A stretch of 64,000 nucleotides of DNA from Chlamydomonas reinhardtii (lineage: Eukaryota > Chlorophyta > Chlorophyceae > Chlamydomonadales > Chlamydomonadaceae), in the NCBI RefSeq assembly GCF_000002595.2, contig NC_057013.1, forward strand, positions 5,956,034-6,020,033, written 5' to 3'. Below the pieces are notes generated by a model. That model had not been told where the DNA came from. It made no database searches and worked only from the letters and a program-made list of their open reading frames with translations. Numbering within the stretch: position 1 is the first letter of the stretch; each line of letters starts with the position of its first letter. Shown here in pieces: positions 1-12,928 of the stretch. A program made the translations under genes and the position numbers.

Positions 1-481
1 ATGGAGGCGGCGGCGCGCAGGGACACGGAGATATGGCTGCAGGTGAGATGGAGGAGGCGGTGGTGGGAGGGAGGGAGGAGGCGGGGGGCAGGTGGTGGGA
101 GGTGGTGGGAGGAGGAGGAGGTGGGAGGAGAGCGGAGGTGTGTGGGGAGGGGGAGGAGGCGGGGGAGGAGGAAACGGGAGGAGGGGGATTGGGAGGGGGA
201 GCACGTGTGTGTGATCACTGCCGGTATGGGGGCGGTGGTTGCGCCTGTGCTGCACTGCGCTGCGCATGCCTGCGCGAGGGCACTGCTGCTGCCTGCCCTG
301 CGCGCGGCCCATGTGGCACCGCAACCTGGACATACATACACACACACACACACACACGCGCACACCTTTGACCTTCTCCCTTGTGCTTTCCTAACACACA
401 CACACACACTCTCTCTATCTCCCCAACACACACACACACACACACTCTCCCTCCCTCCCTCCCTCAACACACACACAAACA

Positions 482-527
<46 letters not shown>

Positions 528-1018
528 CGCAGGCAGCCACGGAGCTGGGCGCCACGCCGGCGCAGCTGGCCGCCGCCAAGGCCAGCCTCGTGCAGCCGCC
601 CGGAGCCGCCCGGGCCGCAGCTGCTACCGCTGGTGCTGCTGCTGGTGCCGGTGCTGGTGCTGGTGCCGGCGTCGGGCCAGCAGCAGCAGCAGCACTTGGA
701 GCTGGAGTAACGGGGACAGCGGGGGAGCGTGTGTCCAATGCACCCGGGCTTGGCGGCGGCGGCGGCGGCGGCGGGGCGGCGGCGGCGGTGAGCGGCTCCG
801 CCGCAGGGGGGCGCGGAGTGGACGGCGCTCCGGGGTCGCTGCCTGCAGCGGGGGTTGGGGCGGGGGTGTCGTGGGGGGTGGCGGCCGGGGCCGGGGGCGG
901 CGGGTTTGCGGCCGGGTCAGGGTCGATGGGGGAGGTCGACTTGCACGGGACCGGGCCGGCGGCGGCGGGGGCCGCGGGGGGGTCGGGAAACACACATGGC
1001 GTTGCGCACCCGTTGTGA
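1..1018 (+). CDS. 3' end of an unrecognised gene (5' part outside window)
   Basis: The visible coding exons are 1-42 and 533-1018, joined in phase 0. The first encodes [14 protein letters not shown] and ends at a CAG|gtgaga donor. The second follows a (CA)n tract and a cgcag acceptor, opens [19 protein letters not shown] and ends at TGA 1016-1018. After about 20 helical-looking residues the protein becomes Ala/Gly/Val-rich low complexity, common at algal C-termini. The ATG at position 1 falls at the window edge, so it need not be the true start; the gene probably begins upstream. The 490-base intron is purine-rich and then CA-rich. I do not recognise the product. The reading is supported by clean splice sites, GC-rich third positions and a TGTAA signal about 580 bases after the stop. 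Confidence 0.5.
329..530 (-). repeat. CA-rich intron tract with antisense TG-anchored element A
   Basis: Several (CA)n blocks in the intron of the first gene. Between them, about 366-395, the reverse strand reads TTAGGAAAGCACAAGG, matching element A copies at 7805, 11660 and 55250, each directly attached to a TG run. This copy is antisense to the gene. Confidence 0.6.
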
Positions 1019-1599
1019 GGCTAGGCGTGCGTGTGTTGTGTGCTGTGCTGCTGCGTGCCGGCCCGGGTTGTAGGGGTGATGGCGAGACGCGTGGTGCCCG
1101 GGCACGCGGTCATGGAGGTTGTGGGGTGTGTGTGTGTGGAGGAGTCGACGTGCGCTGAAGTCTGGGGGTGGAGGTGCCACTGGATGCGGTCGTGGGCAGG
1201 GCAGGTGGTGGTAGACCGGATGCCGCCGACGGCAACGTGTCAACATGGAGAAGTTACGTGGCGGCCCACGTGTGCCCCACTTGGCGGCCCCACGTGTGCA
1301 GTGGTAGCGGTGGGGCTTGGCGTTAACGGATCTCGGGCTGGGACGTGGGAGGTGGTGCGGTCGAGCCAGCTGCCAGCGGTGCCGCGCGGGGAAGGGCAAG
1401 CGGTACGGCACGGCTCTTGCGGTTCCGTGAGGCCGCAACATGTTGGATGGCAGGATTTCATGGGGGGGATGCATGTACGGGGCAAATGGTTTAGCAACAC
1501 TTTGGGACCGTAGGTCTGTGCTAGCCTCGCCATTATTTTAGCATCGCCGATAGTAGTTCTGTAGCAGCGGGTCCGGACGGAGCTGCCGGTCTCTCTCCG

Positions 1600-1604
1600 T
1601 GTAA
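1600..1604 (+). terminator. Probable TGTAA poly(A) signal
   Basis: TGTAA, the usual poly(A) signal of chlamydomonadalean algae, lies about 580 bases after the TGA at 1018. That is a normal 3' UTR length for this group. No other TGTAA was noticed between the two points. Confidence 0.5.
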
Positions 1605-1639
1605 CCAATGCAATCTTTCTCTCCTCGCACCCGTGCTTG

Positions 1640-1890
1640 TCGGGAAAGGGCGAGCCGGGGCGCCTCCCGAGCCTGGCCCCTGTCGTGGCTCAGCTAGGCA
1701 GCGACCCACCGAGCTAGGCAGCGCCTTCTTAAAGGCCTCACGGACGGGCTCAGATGGCCCGCCCTCGCCCACAGGCAGGTCCGGGGTGTAGTAGCGCGGG
1801 TTGCCCTTGTCCGCGCGGTCCTGCCACTCGGCCTTGCGGAGCCACCTCTTCACCGCCCGCTCCGGCAGGGGCACCAGCTGCTTGGCGTAC
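1640..1890 (-). other. Coding-like fragment, reverse strand, unrecognised
   Basis: On the reverse strand this stretch reads as an open frame with strongly GC-biased third positions. It includes KRWLRKAEWQDRADKGNP followed by RYYTPDLPVGEG, a mix of charged and aromatic residues unlike the surrounding low-complexity frames. The open frame runs on to about 2549, but upstream it is made of the minisatellite at 2340-2535 and looks meaningless. I see no convincing start codon or flanking exons. It may be a remnant of a transposon protein or an isolated exon; I do not recognise the family. Confidence 0.3.
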
Positions 1891-2339
1891 GTACTAGAGG
1901 CATGATGTGGTGAGGTGGTGGTCTCTCTCAATGCCGCGTATGACAGATTGAAAGTAATTAAAAGCGCGCAGGGCAGGTGAGCCTCAGCAGACGCAGCAGC
2001 ACCGGCAGTGAGACCCCGCCGCGCTTGGCGCTGCCTCCTCCGTAGGACTGCAGCGCCCGTCGTTCGTTGTGAGTTGTGTGTGCGCGTGTGAGTGCCTGTT
2101 TGCGGCGGGCGCGTGTTGGCTGCGTAGGCGGGCTCCTTGGCGGGCTTTTCGTCCTGGCTGTGTTTTGCCCTGTGTGTGTGCGCGTGTCCCCTCTCCGCGC
2201 TCCCGTGCCGCAGGGCTGCTGGTTTTAAGACGCCGCCTCCTGTCTTGCCACCGGGGAGCTCTTCGTGAGCCCGGGCCCCATCCAGCCACGTACCCAAGTA
2301 CCCACCTACGTACCAGCCACAGCGCTGCCAGCCTCTGCA

Positions 2340-2535
2340 GCCACCCAGCGTCCCATGCCAGCTGTCCCGTGCCTCTCCCCAGCTGTCCCGTGCCTCTCCC
2401 CAGCTGTCCCACCCCAGCAGTCCCACATCCGCTGTCCCCTCCCAGCTGTCCCTCCCAGCTGTCCCTTCCAGTAGTCCCTTCCAGTTGTCCCTTCCAGCTG
2501 TCCCACACCAACTGTCCCACCCCAGCTGTCCCTTC
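2340..2535. repeat. CAGCTGTCCC minisatellite
   Basis: A degenerate tandem array of about 14-20 base units built round CAGCTGTCCC, with CCGTGCCTCTCC, CCACC and TTC spacers. Roughly a dozen units are visible. No intact coding frame is maintained. Confidence 0.75.
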
Positions 2536-2559
2536 GGCTCCCTTCTCAAACGCAGCTTC

Positions 2560-4261
2560 AGCGAAATCTACAACCTGCCCGACTCCCGGCGTGTGCGGCC
2601 TTCCGCCCGCCTTCCAAAAACGCAGCAGCCCCCGCCTCTCCTCGCCAGCCGCTCACAGCCGAAACTCTGCTTCTTTCTTTATCAGCCACAAACATCAGCC
2701 ACAAACAATGCCTCGGAAACAACGCCTCGGAAACTTCCTCCCAACTAGTGCGCGGCCACAGCTCCCCTACCGAACGTCGCAGCACCTATCCTCACCATCA
2801 GCAACGCTTCCTCACCTCCGGTTGTGTTGTTGGCGTGTTGCACCGCATTCGGCCTGCCCGCCACAATTGTCGTACACATTCGGGCCCCTCTTCTGCTTTG
2901 CTTCGCCTTGTTCTTGCCCCTGTTTGTCACACTGTCGCCCGGCCATTGTTTTGCTGCACGCCGTTGCATTACGCTAGTGCTCGTCTACACAGCTCATCCG
3001 TGGACGCCGGTCGACTGCCTGCAGGTGCGCATCGGCTATGCTATCCGCGCGGTGTGGCGTCGCAATGAGTCTGTGTGGTGCTATCGCCTTGGCCGGGCGC
3101 CCGGAGCGTGAGGAATGCGCGTCAGCAAAACATCGACACAACCTGCCAGCTACCGTCGGTACAGTAACAGCGCGCGAACGACGCACCAATGCCTTGTCCC
3201 TTCTTGCTACGCATTTATGTGGGCACGGGTGGGAGCCACACACATCGGGACTACGCTTTCCTGCCCCTTGCCATGTTCCATCACGAGCCCGTCGTTCCAG
3301 GCTTCCAGCCTGCTCGAGGCACCTCCGCACCTGGCACCGCACGCGCAAGACTGCAAGCCCAGCAGCAGCCCTAGGCCAGTAAGTTCTCCATGAACGGCTA
3401 CTCCGTTCTCCACATGAACGGCTTTAACCCCCCCCCGACCCCCCTGCCCCGAATACAAGGGCTGCAACGCACCGGCGCTGCCGTGGCGACAGGTGCTGCC
3501 GTGGCACTTTTGTGGTGTTGACGTTTTGTTTGGGGATTCAACGTGGGGATTCAAGGCGGCGTGTTTCCTCCATGTACCATTGGCGCCCGGGCTGGAAGCG
3601 TAGCTTGCTTCTCGGGGCTCAACGATATCAGCGATGGTGCTTGCTCCCCTTACCCTGTCACCCTGTCACTTGCCACGTCGTCTCGTGGCGTGGCGTGGCG
3701 TGGCGGCGCTGCGGCACTGACGGCGCTGAATCCCGGTGGCGGCGTTAACGGCGGCGCTGGCTCCCGTCTTACGGTGCGTGTCAGCGGCAGGCCGGCAGCA
3801 GCGCGGGGGGGGGGGGGCCGGGGGCACAGATGGCAACATATGCGCACGGGAAGCGGAGGGAGCAGGCCAGCAGGGGAGGCCACGAGGAGGAGAGGGCGCG
3901 TGGTGGCGCCCGGATGGAAACGCGGCGCCGGCAGCCCAGCATGCAGGTGGGGCCTGACGGTGTGCGGTCAGGCCGTTCCCACACGACCACAGTCACCACA
4001 CCGTCAGCCAGCCATGGGCGCGACCGTCCACAGCGTTTACCGTCGGTTACGAGGTAACATGTGAATTCGCAACTTGCCCTACTGACTGCCTGCTCTCGTG
4101 CCGCCTGCAAGCCCACTCCGCCTTCCGCTCTGGTCTACGTACGCATTAGTTCCGCAACGCACGTCGATAACTGCCGCATGCGGCATGCCGCAATGGCCGT
4201 GCCCTGCCTCCCCGTGTGTGCCGGCATGAACCCTGGGTGCCTCCGCTGCACGTGGGAGCCC

Positions 4262-4324
<63 letters not shown>

Positions 4325-5441
4325 CACATATATATATAGAGCACGCGTACGGACACGGCGTCATTCACGCGAGCACGCGCACGCACGCCATTCACGCGCG
4401 CAGCAAGGCGCGCAGGCTGGGCGATGGGTGACGGCTATGAGTCCTTTCACCCTTTGAGAGCCATATACTTTCACAATGATGTCATAAATCAACTCCCCAA
4501 CTTAGCTCGGTGGCCCTAATCCTCGGCGGCCCTACAGTCCTCGATATGCTAATGTGGGCAGTGGGTGGTGCTGGGTGACTGGCCGTGACAAACATTCCCT
4601 GGCGACGCATAACAACGCAATCTGACATTTAACCGTACCTCTGCCTGGGTATACGTCGCATGCACTTGCCCGCCGCGCAACCGTGCCTCGGTAATGTTTG
4701 GTAATGTGGCGGGGTCAGGACATCCAAGGCACGGGAAAGGATTACCGTCAAGCGTAACATGCAGGGTGGCTACCGTACTGCTCCCGATAGGGGCTATAAG
4801 CTCTGGATGTTTACCGGGGCGCGCCACCGCCACAGCGCATCCCACGATGCTGCCCACGATACGGTCCGCGAGGGCCAGCCTGCGCTAGCAGTCGTATCGC
4901 AAACTATTCTCTAGCTAATAATGCTGCCACTCCGAGTACTAGTCGTTTATGACACGATCCTAAAACTCGGCCTGTGGAGCAAGCCCTCGCGACTCGAGTG
5001 AAATGCGGTTTCAACGGTTGAAGCACTGTGCACATTGCCCGGAGGGCTCAAGGAGGCCCTGCACACTTCTTAGTTTGTCAATAAGCGAGCGAGCTTCTTG
5101 CTGGGCCGGCTGACTCAACTCCGCCGCGGCAAGCAGTCGGACGCTGAGCGGGCGTGCGAATTTGAAATGAAATTGATAGCATACAGACTCAAAAGGTCTA
5201 ATGGCCGGAAGGGCAGCGCGTGCCGGCGGATGAGAGCACTTTGTGCATCGGGGAGCTTTCCTTGTTTAGTAGTACTCCCGGCATCCAATTTTTCTCTACA
5301 GAAAGTAATAATTTTGTAGATTCAAAGCTTCACTCTTGCCGAGATTCTCACAAAAGTATGTCACGTCCCCAGCACGAAGCCCTCTCCGTCATGAGGACAT
5401 TATGAGGACATTCTAGATAGCAGCAAATAGAGCTTGCAGAA
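2560..5441. other. Intergenic region, no gene supported
   Basis: About 2.9 kb between the minisatellite and the kinase start. Open frames here lack codon bias or splice structure. Visible items are a short dispersed motif at 3390-3425 (CTCCGTTCTCCA...GAACGGCT, also near 7594 and 54037), a GC-rich patch at 3660-3960 and a CA microsatellite at 4263-4321. From about 4440 the base composition becomes more balanced, which would suit the kinase promoter and 5' UTR, but no TATA box stands out. Confidence 0.5.
4263..4321. repeat. (CA)n microsatellite
   Basis: About 29 uninterrupted CA units, followed by a short TA stretch. It lies in intergenic DNA upstream of the kinase gene. Confidence 0.9.
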
Positions 5442-7742
5442 ATGGCCGGGAAAAAACGCGGCTGCTCGATTTTGCTCTGGGCTGTGCTGGCGCTGGCGCC
5501 GGCGCTGCGGGACTTCAGCGCTCATGCTGGAATAAGCGTTAACGTGACGACCGGACGAGAGGTCGCTTTAGCGCTGGGGAACGCCACAGTCGTCCAGCTA
5601 ATGGTACTAAGGGCAATGCCTTTTGCACGCCCTCGACGCCAAGGGGACTGTTTTTTTTGTAGCCATCACCGACTGATTTCTCCTTTGCCCTGCCCGCTAG
5701 CATGACAGCTCTTGACGGGGGCAAATTCGCCTGGTCCTCGCCACGAACACGCCCCCCCCTCGCAGGTTACCCCGTCTTCGCTCACTGTCAGCGACCACGA
5801 CTTCGAGGGCATTCCTGGGCTTCCGTTTTTGGTGTCTCGCAACGTCACAATCACAGGCCCCTTCGCAGACGCTGTTAGATGGCCGCGTCTGTCTTTCGGG
5901 GGCGCCGACAAGGTACGCACCAGTGCGCGAAACGCGGGTGCCGCCTTGGGTGCCGCCCTGGGCGAAGACGGAATGCGTACGGGTCTCGGGGGATACAAGG
6001 CGTGTAAATTACCTACAACACGAATCACTCGGTGACATAAGGCATGTTTCGGTGCGACGTCCATGTCTATACCGCATTTAATGGTGCCGTCAGCCGCATG
6101 CGGACACCGCCGGCAGCCAACGTTTGTACCGTGCTGGCCCTGGCGTGCCGAGAGGCCCTGACACACCCCCACATCCCCACACCCCCTACAGGTCCAGCTG
6201 GGCAATGGCGTGTGGCTCACATTGACGCGGATCATCATCCGGCCAGCGGAGTGGGATGAGGCGGCCTTCAGGAGCCCACGTGGGTCCATGGGTCGGGCTT
6301 GGGGTGTGTAGGGGGGTCAGCCGTCCATGTGGGGGAGGAGTGGAGGACACGGGGGGAGAGGAAGAAGAGGAAGAGGACATGGGGCCGCGGGCCTGGCTCC
6401 AGGCACAGTCCGACCGGGAGTGCAGGACGAGTTCCGCTGGAGGCACGGGTCTGGTGCTATCGCAATGAGGCGTTGCACGTGGTGGGGCCTGGGCGCGCGG
6501 GCGTGGCGTGCCGCGGGCCCCCATTGGCTCCAACCCGCTCCTCCCCGCTGGTTCCCCCGCCGCAGGCTTTCGGCTCCTGTTGCCCACGCCGCCTGGGCCA
6601 AAAGGAGTCCTGCAAATTAAGGATGCGTGCATGAACTTGCGTGAGTGGCGCGCAAGCGGGTGCTGCGCATTGAGTTTTGAAGTCCGTAACATGTCGTGCG
6701 CCGCTTGAGCGCACACGCGCGCATTTGACTGCTTTCTTGCCACCTCGCGCGAGTGTGGGGGCGGGGCTGCTGCCCGCACTCCCTCCTCACCCGTGTTTTT
6801 CCACTCCATCCATCCTTCCTCTCTGCTCTCTCACACACCTCCTCGCGCTCCTTTTGCATCCTGCGAACCCGCCCATCGCGCAGCCTACGCCTTCGACCCA
6901 TCAATAGCCGAGGCTTACATCACCTCTTGGACGCGGCCCCCCGAGATGCCAGGCACGCAGCTGACCCAGATCATCGCCAAACCCGACCAGGTCCCCCCCT
7001 TCAACGAGTATGTGCAGGTCCTGTACGACCGCGACGTGTCCGCAGACAGTGAGTGGCCCGGGGGGGAGGGGGGTTGTAAATACTAAACCAAACTAAACCC
7101 AAACCAACGAAAACGAGCGGAGCACAGGCAGAGGCGTTAGGGGGGAGGCGGGCTGGGGCGGGGCTGGGGGGTCCGGGGCAGGGGCGGATCGGCCGGGGAG
7201 GCGGGGGCATGGGCGGATGGGCCGGGGCTTTGCATGGGGGTGCGTGCCGGGGTTTCGGCACGTGCGTGCACATGGTGGGAGAGTGCCGCCTCCCACCTGA
7301 TCCATCGTGACCCGGATCCCGTGCCCGTGTCCGCAGCCACCGTGTCGGATGCCACCACGGGCAGCGTGCGGAGCCTGAACTACATCACGGTAGGCTGCAG
7401 GAGCGGGGGTGGGTGGGCGGGTGGGTGGGTGGGCGGGAGGTAGTCAGATGGCAGGTGGGAGGTGGGAGGCTGGGGGGGGCTCCGTTGTCGCAACCCACAT
7501 TCGTTGTCAGCTGCCTTGCTATCTGACCCCTCCCCCCTCCCCAATGCTGACGCATGTCTGGGCCGATGCCTCCTCCCCTCTGCCCTCCCCTTGTAATTGA
7601 ATCACTCCGTTCTCCATGTACGGCTATCCCACCTGCAGTGGGTGGTGGAGTCGTGGCTGGTGTTTGACACGCAGATCAGTCTCGAGTGCATGGCAGCAAA
7701 CCAAGGAGATCCCGTGCCTTGCTACCTGTCCGAGGTGCGTGT

Positions 7743-7793
<51 letters not shown>

Positions 7794-8227
7794 TGTGTGT
7801 GTGTAACAGAGCACAAGGAAAACATTACGCGTTGGAATGTGTGTGGTTGTGTGTAAGAAACGAGACGAATGTGTGTGTGTGTGTGTGGGTGGTGGTGCTG
7901 GTGGTGGTGGGGGAGACGACAGTCAGGCTGGGGAGATTGCACACTTGCGAGAGGGAGAAGTCGAGCTGGGAAGAAGAGGGGAGGCAGGGTGTGCGGTGGC
8001 ACGTTTTGCCGATGGGTGATGGTGCCAACTCTTGTGGCTGTTGGAAAAATATGTTGGCATTATTTTTGTTGTTGCTACCGACTGTTGTTGCTCCTGCAGG
8101 TCAAAGGAATAAACCCGTACGGCCTGCACGCGTGAGTGCAAACCGCATGCGCACTCTGACTGTGGGATATTGGTTCAGGAATGTGTACTGCTCCGTCCTG
8201 TGCAGCGTACACACACGCACACACTAC

Positions 8228-8294
<67 letters not shown>

Positions 8295-9820
8295 GAGGCA
8301 CGGTGCACCATCCAATTACCGGTGTGGTTGCCGCGTACAGGAATGGCACGGCGAGCGGCGCCGCATCACCCGCCGCCAACAGCACCAGTAAAGGCAACGC
8401 GCTCGCCCAGCCAACTGACAGTGGAGGCGGAGGCGGAGGTGGCGGTGGCGGTGCCTCGACCGGGCAGGTCGTCGGCGCCGTGGTTGGCGGTGAGTCGATC
8501 TGCAGCAGCAGCCGCTTGTTCCAAGACTTCAGGATGAGCTGCTTTCCCATTCGCCGTTTTGGCATCACTATTTTTACCTTTTTTTGATTCGTGCGGTTGT
8601 GCTGCCGGTGAGCACATGTGTAGCTCGAACAACGAAACGGAAAGAGACCCGCCCAACCACCGAGGCATATGCATGTGCGTGTGCGTGTGCCTGCCGCGCA
8701 CAGGAGTGATCGGTGGTTTGGTCGTGTTCGTGGCTGTCGCGTACGGCTGGGTGGCTTGGCGGCGCCAGCGCGCTTACCGGGGCCACAGCACCAGCACTAG
8801 CAGCGGCGATTTGCAGGAGCTGGGCAAGGCGCCGGGAACTGCCACAAGCAATGGCGGCGGCAGCGGGGGCAGCGGCGGCGGCCGCAGCGGCGGCGGCGGC
8901 CTCGGGCGGTGCTGCGGCCTGGGCGCCGCCAGTGCTATGCGTGTGGACGTGGAGACGGGCCAGCTGTCAAGAGAGGCCCTGGCAGAGGGCGACAAAGGGT
9001 CAAAGGGTGTAGGTGGCGGCGGGTCGGGCGGCGGCGACATTCTGCCGCCCGCCGTGGGCGCCGCCGCCGCGGGCAAGGGCGCCGACGGCGCCAGCTTCGC
9101 CGTGGCGGCAGCGGCAGCAGCGGCGGCTGTAGCAGCGGGCGCGAACGGCAGTAGCCGGCAGCTGTCAAAGGGCGCGCAGACCGCCGCCACCACCGCCGCC
9201 ACCACCGCCGCCACCACCGCCTATAGCACCGGCGTCGCCGGCGGAGACTTCAGTCTGTCAATGCAGTTGGCGGCTCTGGGGCGACTGGGCGCGCAGGAGA
9301 GCAGCAACTTCGGCCCAGGATCTGCGGCGGGCTGCGGCAGCGACGCCGGCGGCCTCGGATCCACCCTCACAACCCAGCCTACCGGCAGCAGTGACATGGG
9401 TGCCGGTGGCAGCCGCGCTACTGGTGCCACTGCCACTGCGGCCAGCAATGCTCATGTAGACCTGCTCAGCCCTGGGGGCCCGTCGCGGGCTAGCACGGTG
9501 GTGGCGGTGGCGGCGGTGGCGGCGGCCGAGGCGGGAGTAGCTGGCAGCGCGGCGCCGAGTGGCAGCGCGGGACTTGGCGGCAGCCGCGGCCTAGGGCTGG
9601 GGCTGGCGCTGGCGCTGTCGGAGGAGGTGGTTGGGCACCGCACGCCAATGCGCGAGGGCTTGGTGATGGACGTGGAGGTGGACGACGGTCTGGACGGCGC
9701 GTTGCTTGCCTCTGACAACACCGGGCTCGAGCGCGTGATCGGCATCGCGGGCGGCGGAGCAGCAGCAGGAGCAGCCGCGCAGCCGGGTGCGGGGCAGCAG
9801 GAAGGCGGCGGCGGCGATGG

Positions 9821-9855
<35 letters not shown>

Positions 9856-11705
9856 GAGCAGTGGCGGGCCTGGCTGGCGGTGTGAGCCGCAAGCGATTGC
9901 CTGGTCCGGAGGTGGTGGAGGTGCTGCCGGTGGTGCTGGGCAAGGGGTGAGTGAGGGCCGCCTCCCCATGTGCCTTTCTGAACGTCCGCTTTGCAGTCCA
10001 TTTACCCCATGTTTCATAGGCGCCTACCCCAAAAACTAACAAAGCTTTTTCCTGTGTATCTGTGTTTTGTTCCAGGTCCTACGGCCGCGTGTTCGAGGGG
10101 CGCTATCGCGGCATGCGTGTGGCGGTGAAGCAGGTGTTGGCGGCGTCGGGGCCCTTCGGCATGGTGCAGGCCGCCGCCGCCGCCGACCAGTCCGGCGGCG
10201 GCAGCGACAGGGACAAGGAAATGATGGAGACCTTTGCGCAGGTACGGCTGTGTGGGGTTTGGTCTCTTGGGACGCGCGCCTGCGGCTGGTCAGAATGCAG
10301 GCCTCCTTGACCCCGTTCCTAGGTCTGCCAGGAGAGCGGGCCCTAGGTGCACACGTGCGCTGAGGGCAGGGGGCCTTCACTTGTGCACAGCCACGGTGTC
10401 CCATTCCGCGTCGCACGTCGCACGTCGAGCATTCCGCGCACCATCCAAACACATTGTTTGATACAGTAAAACGAGATTGTTAAAAAAAAGTATGCTTGCT
10501 GTCGCTCATTCAGGAAGCCGACGTGTTGGGTCGCTGCGACCACCCCAACATCGCCCGTCTGTACGCGGTGTGCCTGACGCGGCCCCGGTTGGCGCTGGTG
10601 ATGGAGCTGGCGGACATCAGCCTAGACAAGCTGCTGGCACGGACGTACGCGGAAGCACCCATGCCGCTGCCCAAAGTGCTGCACATCGCGACCCAGATCG
10701 CGCAGGGACTGTGAGTGCGCGGGCGCTGTCGGGGTTGGGTTCCGCGCTGGAAACCCCCTCACTCCTCGAATCCATGGCTGACTGTCACAGCTGGCACTGA
10801 CCCCGCCCCCGCGCTTGCCCCACACACCCCTCCTCGCCAGCTGCTACCTGCACCCCACCATCGTGCACCGTGATCTCAAGGTGGGCGACGGTACTGCTGA
10901 GGGGCGGGTTACATTCATGTTTGATAAAGAAGAAGCGGAAAAGGGGGCCCTGTTGGGACAGTAATGACTGCTAGGGATGCCAACACCGTAGAGGGCGGAT
11001 CCGGCTTCGAGCGAGAAGGTGGCAAGTGAACTTGGGCCTGCCTGCCTAACACGTACCCAAATCGTCGTTAGCGATTGGTGTTCTCCCAAGATTGCCTACC
11101 GTCTGCCATTAGCTTATCTACTCATGTGAATGTCCCCCACCTGACACGCCACGCTGACACGCGCTGCCTGCCACCCACCCACCACCAGCCCGCCAACGTC
11201 CTGATCAACGACCCCACCTCTGACACGCCCGGCGTCAAGCTCACGGTGCGCACCTGCGCGTGTGGCGCCCAGAAAGCTTCTGTGCCTGTGCCTGTGCCTG
11301 TGCCTGCACTTGCCCTCGCCGGAGGGCAGGTAGCGCTGTTGTACGGTATGCATTGCCACGCCGTGCCTTGCCTTGCCTCGCCGCACCCCCACGGCCACTC
11401 TTTGGCTTTCAAGTTCAGACATTGCCTCACAAGTATGGTACTCAAACTCTTATGGATCGGCGTCGTGCCGGAATGCTTCTTCTGCCCCGCGCTCCGGCTT
11501 TCTTCCACCCCAGGATTTCGGGCTGGCGCGCATCTACGAGTCCACCATGTCCACTGCCAGCCCCGAGGCCGGCACCGCAGCCTACCTGGCTCCGGGTGAG
11601 GCGCCGTGAGGCGTGTGCCTCGACTGTGCGCGTGCGTGTGTGTGTGTGTGTGTGTGTGTTTTAAAAGCACAAGGCAAACATAACGCAAAGACAGTGTAGT
11701 GCGCA

Positions 11706-11751
<46 letters not shown>

Positions 11752-12895
11752 TTTTGGAGATTCAAGGGAGGGAGCCGGCACGGTGCATGATTGTGCCCAC
11801 TGGTGTTGCTGCTGACTGGCTCAAACTTCGCCCTTGCCTCCCCCCCCGCAACTGCCGCAACTGCCGCTCCACAGAGTGTTTTGACCTCGACAACGATGTT
11901 ATCACACACCGAGCGGTGAGGAGCAGGGCGCTGACGTCGCCTGCTGTGCATGGCTGCGCGTGGGGCTGAACATGGACATTCCGAAACAGCCCTGAAATCC
12001 TGAATTAAGTGGTGTGTAAATTAAGGAAAATGAAACGAAACATATGTGGGTATGTCTATGTCGATCACAGGACATCTACTCCTTCGGTGTGGTGGTGTGG
12101 ACCATGCTGTCTGGCCAGGAGCCCTGGAAGGTACGGGCGGCTGCGGCCGGGTGACTGTATGGACGACCCAACAGAGGGCATGTGTGTATGTGTGTGTTCG
12201 ACCTCGCACGTGCCTGCAAGCCCCCAAACACACGTGGAAACATGCACACACGTACACACACGGCATGTGCACACGCGCAGGACACGCGCGGCATTGTGGA
12301 GATTGCGGTCAAGTTGACAATGCGCAATGAGCGGCTGCCGCTGTCTGAGGTGCTGGGCGGCGAGCGCTGCCCACCCAAGCTGGAGCGGCTGCTGGCGCAG
12401 TGCTGGGACGCAGACCCCAAGCGCCGGCCGGCGGTGAGTGGGGGAGGAGGAGGGGGAGAAGGAGGAAGAGGGGGAGGAAGTGGGGTTGTAGACACCAGCC
12501 CAAACTAAACCGAACCCAATGCAAGAGAAGGAAGAGGAGGGGGTTGACGTTGAACCAATCCCGTAAGGAAGAAGAGGAGGGGGGAGGAGGAGGAGGAGAA
12601 AGGGGAAGACCCGGCATGCGCAGCAGGGGTTGCACTGCAATGCGGGGCGTGGCGAGGGCGCTGAGCAGCTTGGGCCTTGCAAAGGGGTGATGTAGGTGTG
12701 CGTTTCGTGAGCCGACTGCGTGTGCGCACGTGTGCGTGTCGTCAACGCCGCAGGCCGCCGACGTGGTCAAGGAGCTCTTGCTCATCAGCGAACAGGTGCG
12801 GCGCTGAAGCGCGGAGGGAGAGGGAGGGGAGCGGGGTTCAGGGCAGGAATGTGTGTGTGTGTGTGCGTGTGTGTGTGTGTGTGTGTGCGTGTGTG

Positions 12896-12928
<33 letters not shown>

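Noticed and set aside
4079-4431. Open frames rich in CVCV or HTHT residues on both strands
   Set aside because: They are translations of the CA/TG microsatellite at 4263-4321; the same holds for similar frames near 8075-8390, 11661-11951, 38289-38718, 54680-55660 and 23496-24125.
4549-4857. Reverse-strand frame of about 100 codons with mixed composition
   Set aside because: It lacks an ATG start, splice partners or GC third-position bias comparable to real exons nearby.
8559-8703. Upstream extension of the large kinase exon to 8559
   Set aside because: The acceptor cgcacag at 8703 joins in phase with exon 9 and completes the membrane span; the upstream part is intron.
12796-12807. TGA at 12805 as the kinase stop
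   Set aside because: CAG|gtgcgg at 12795 is a classic donor, and an in-phase exon at 13713-13835 with a TGTAA 405 bases later gives a better gene end. The stop stays possible if the intron is retained.
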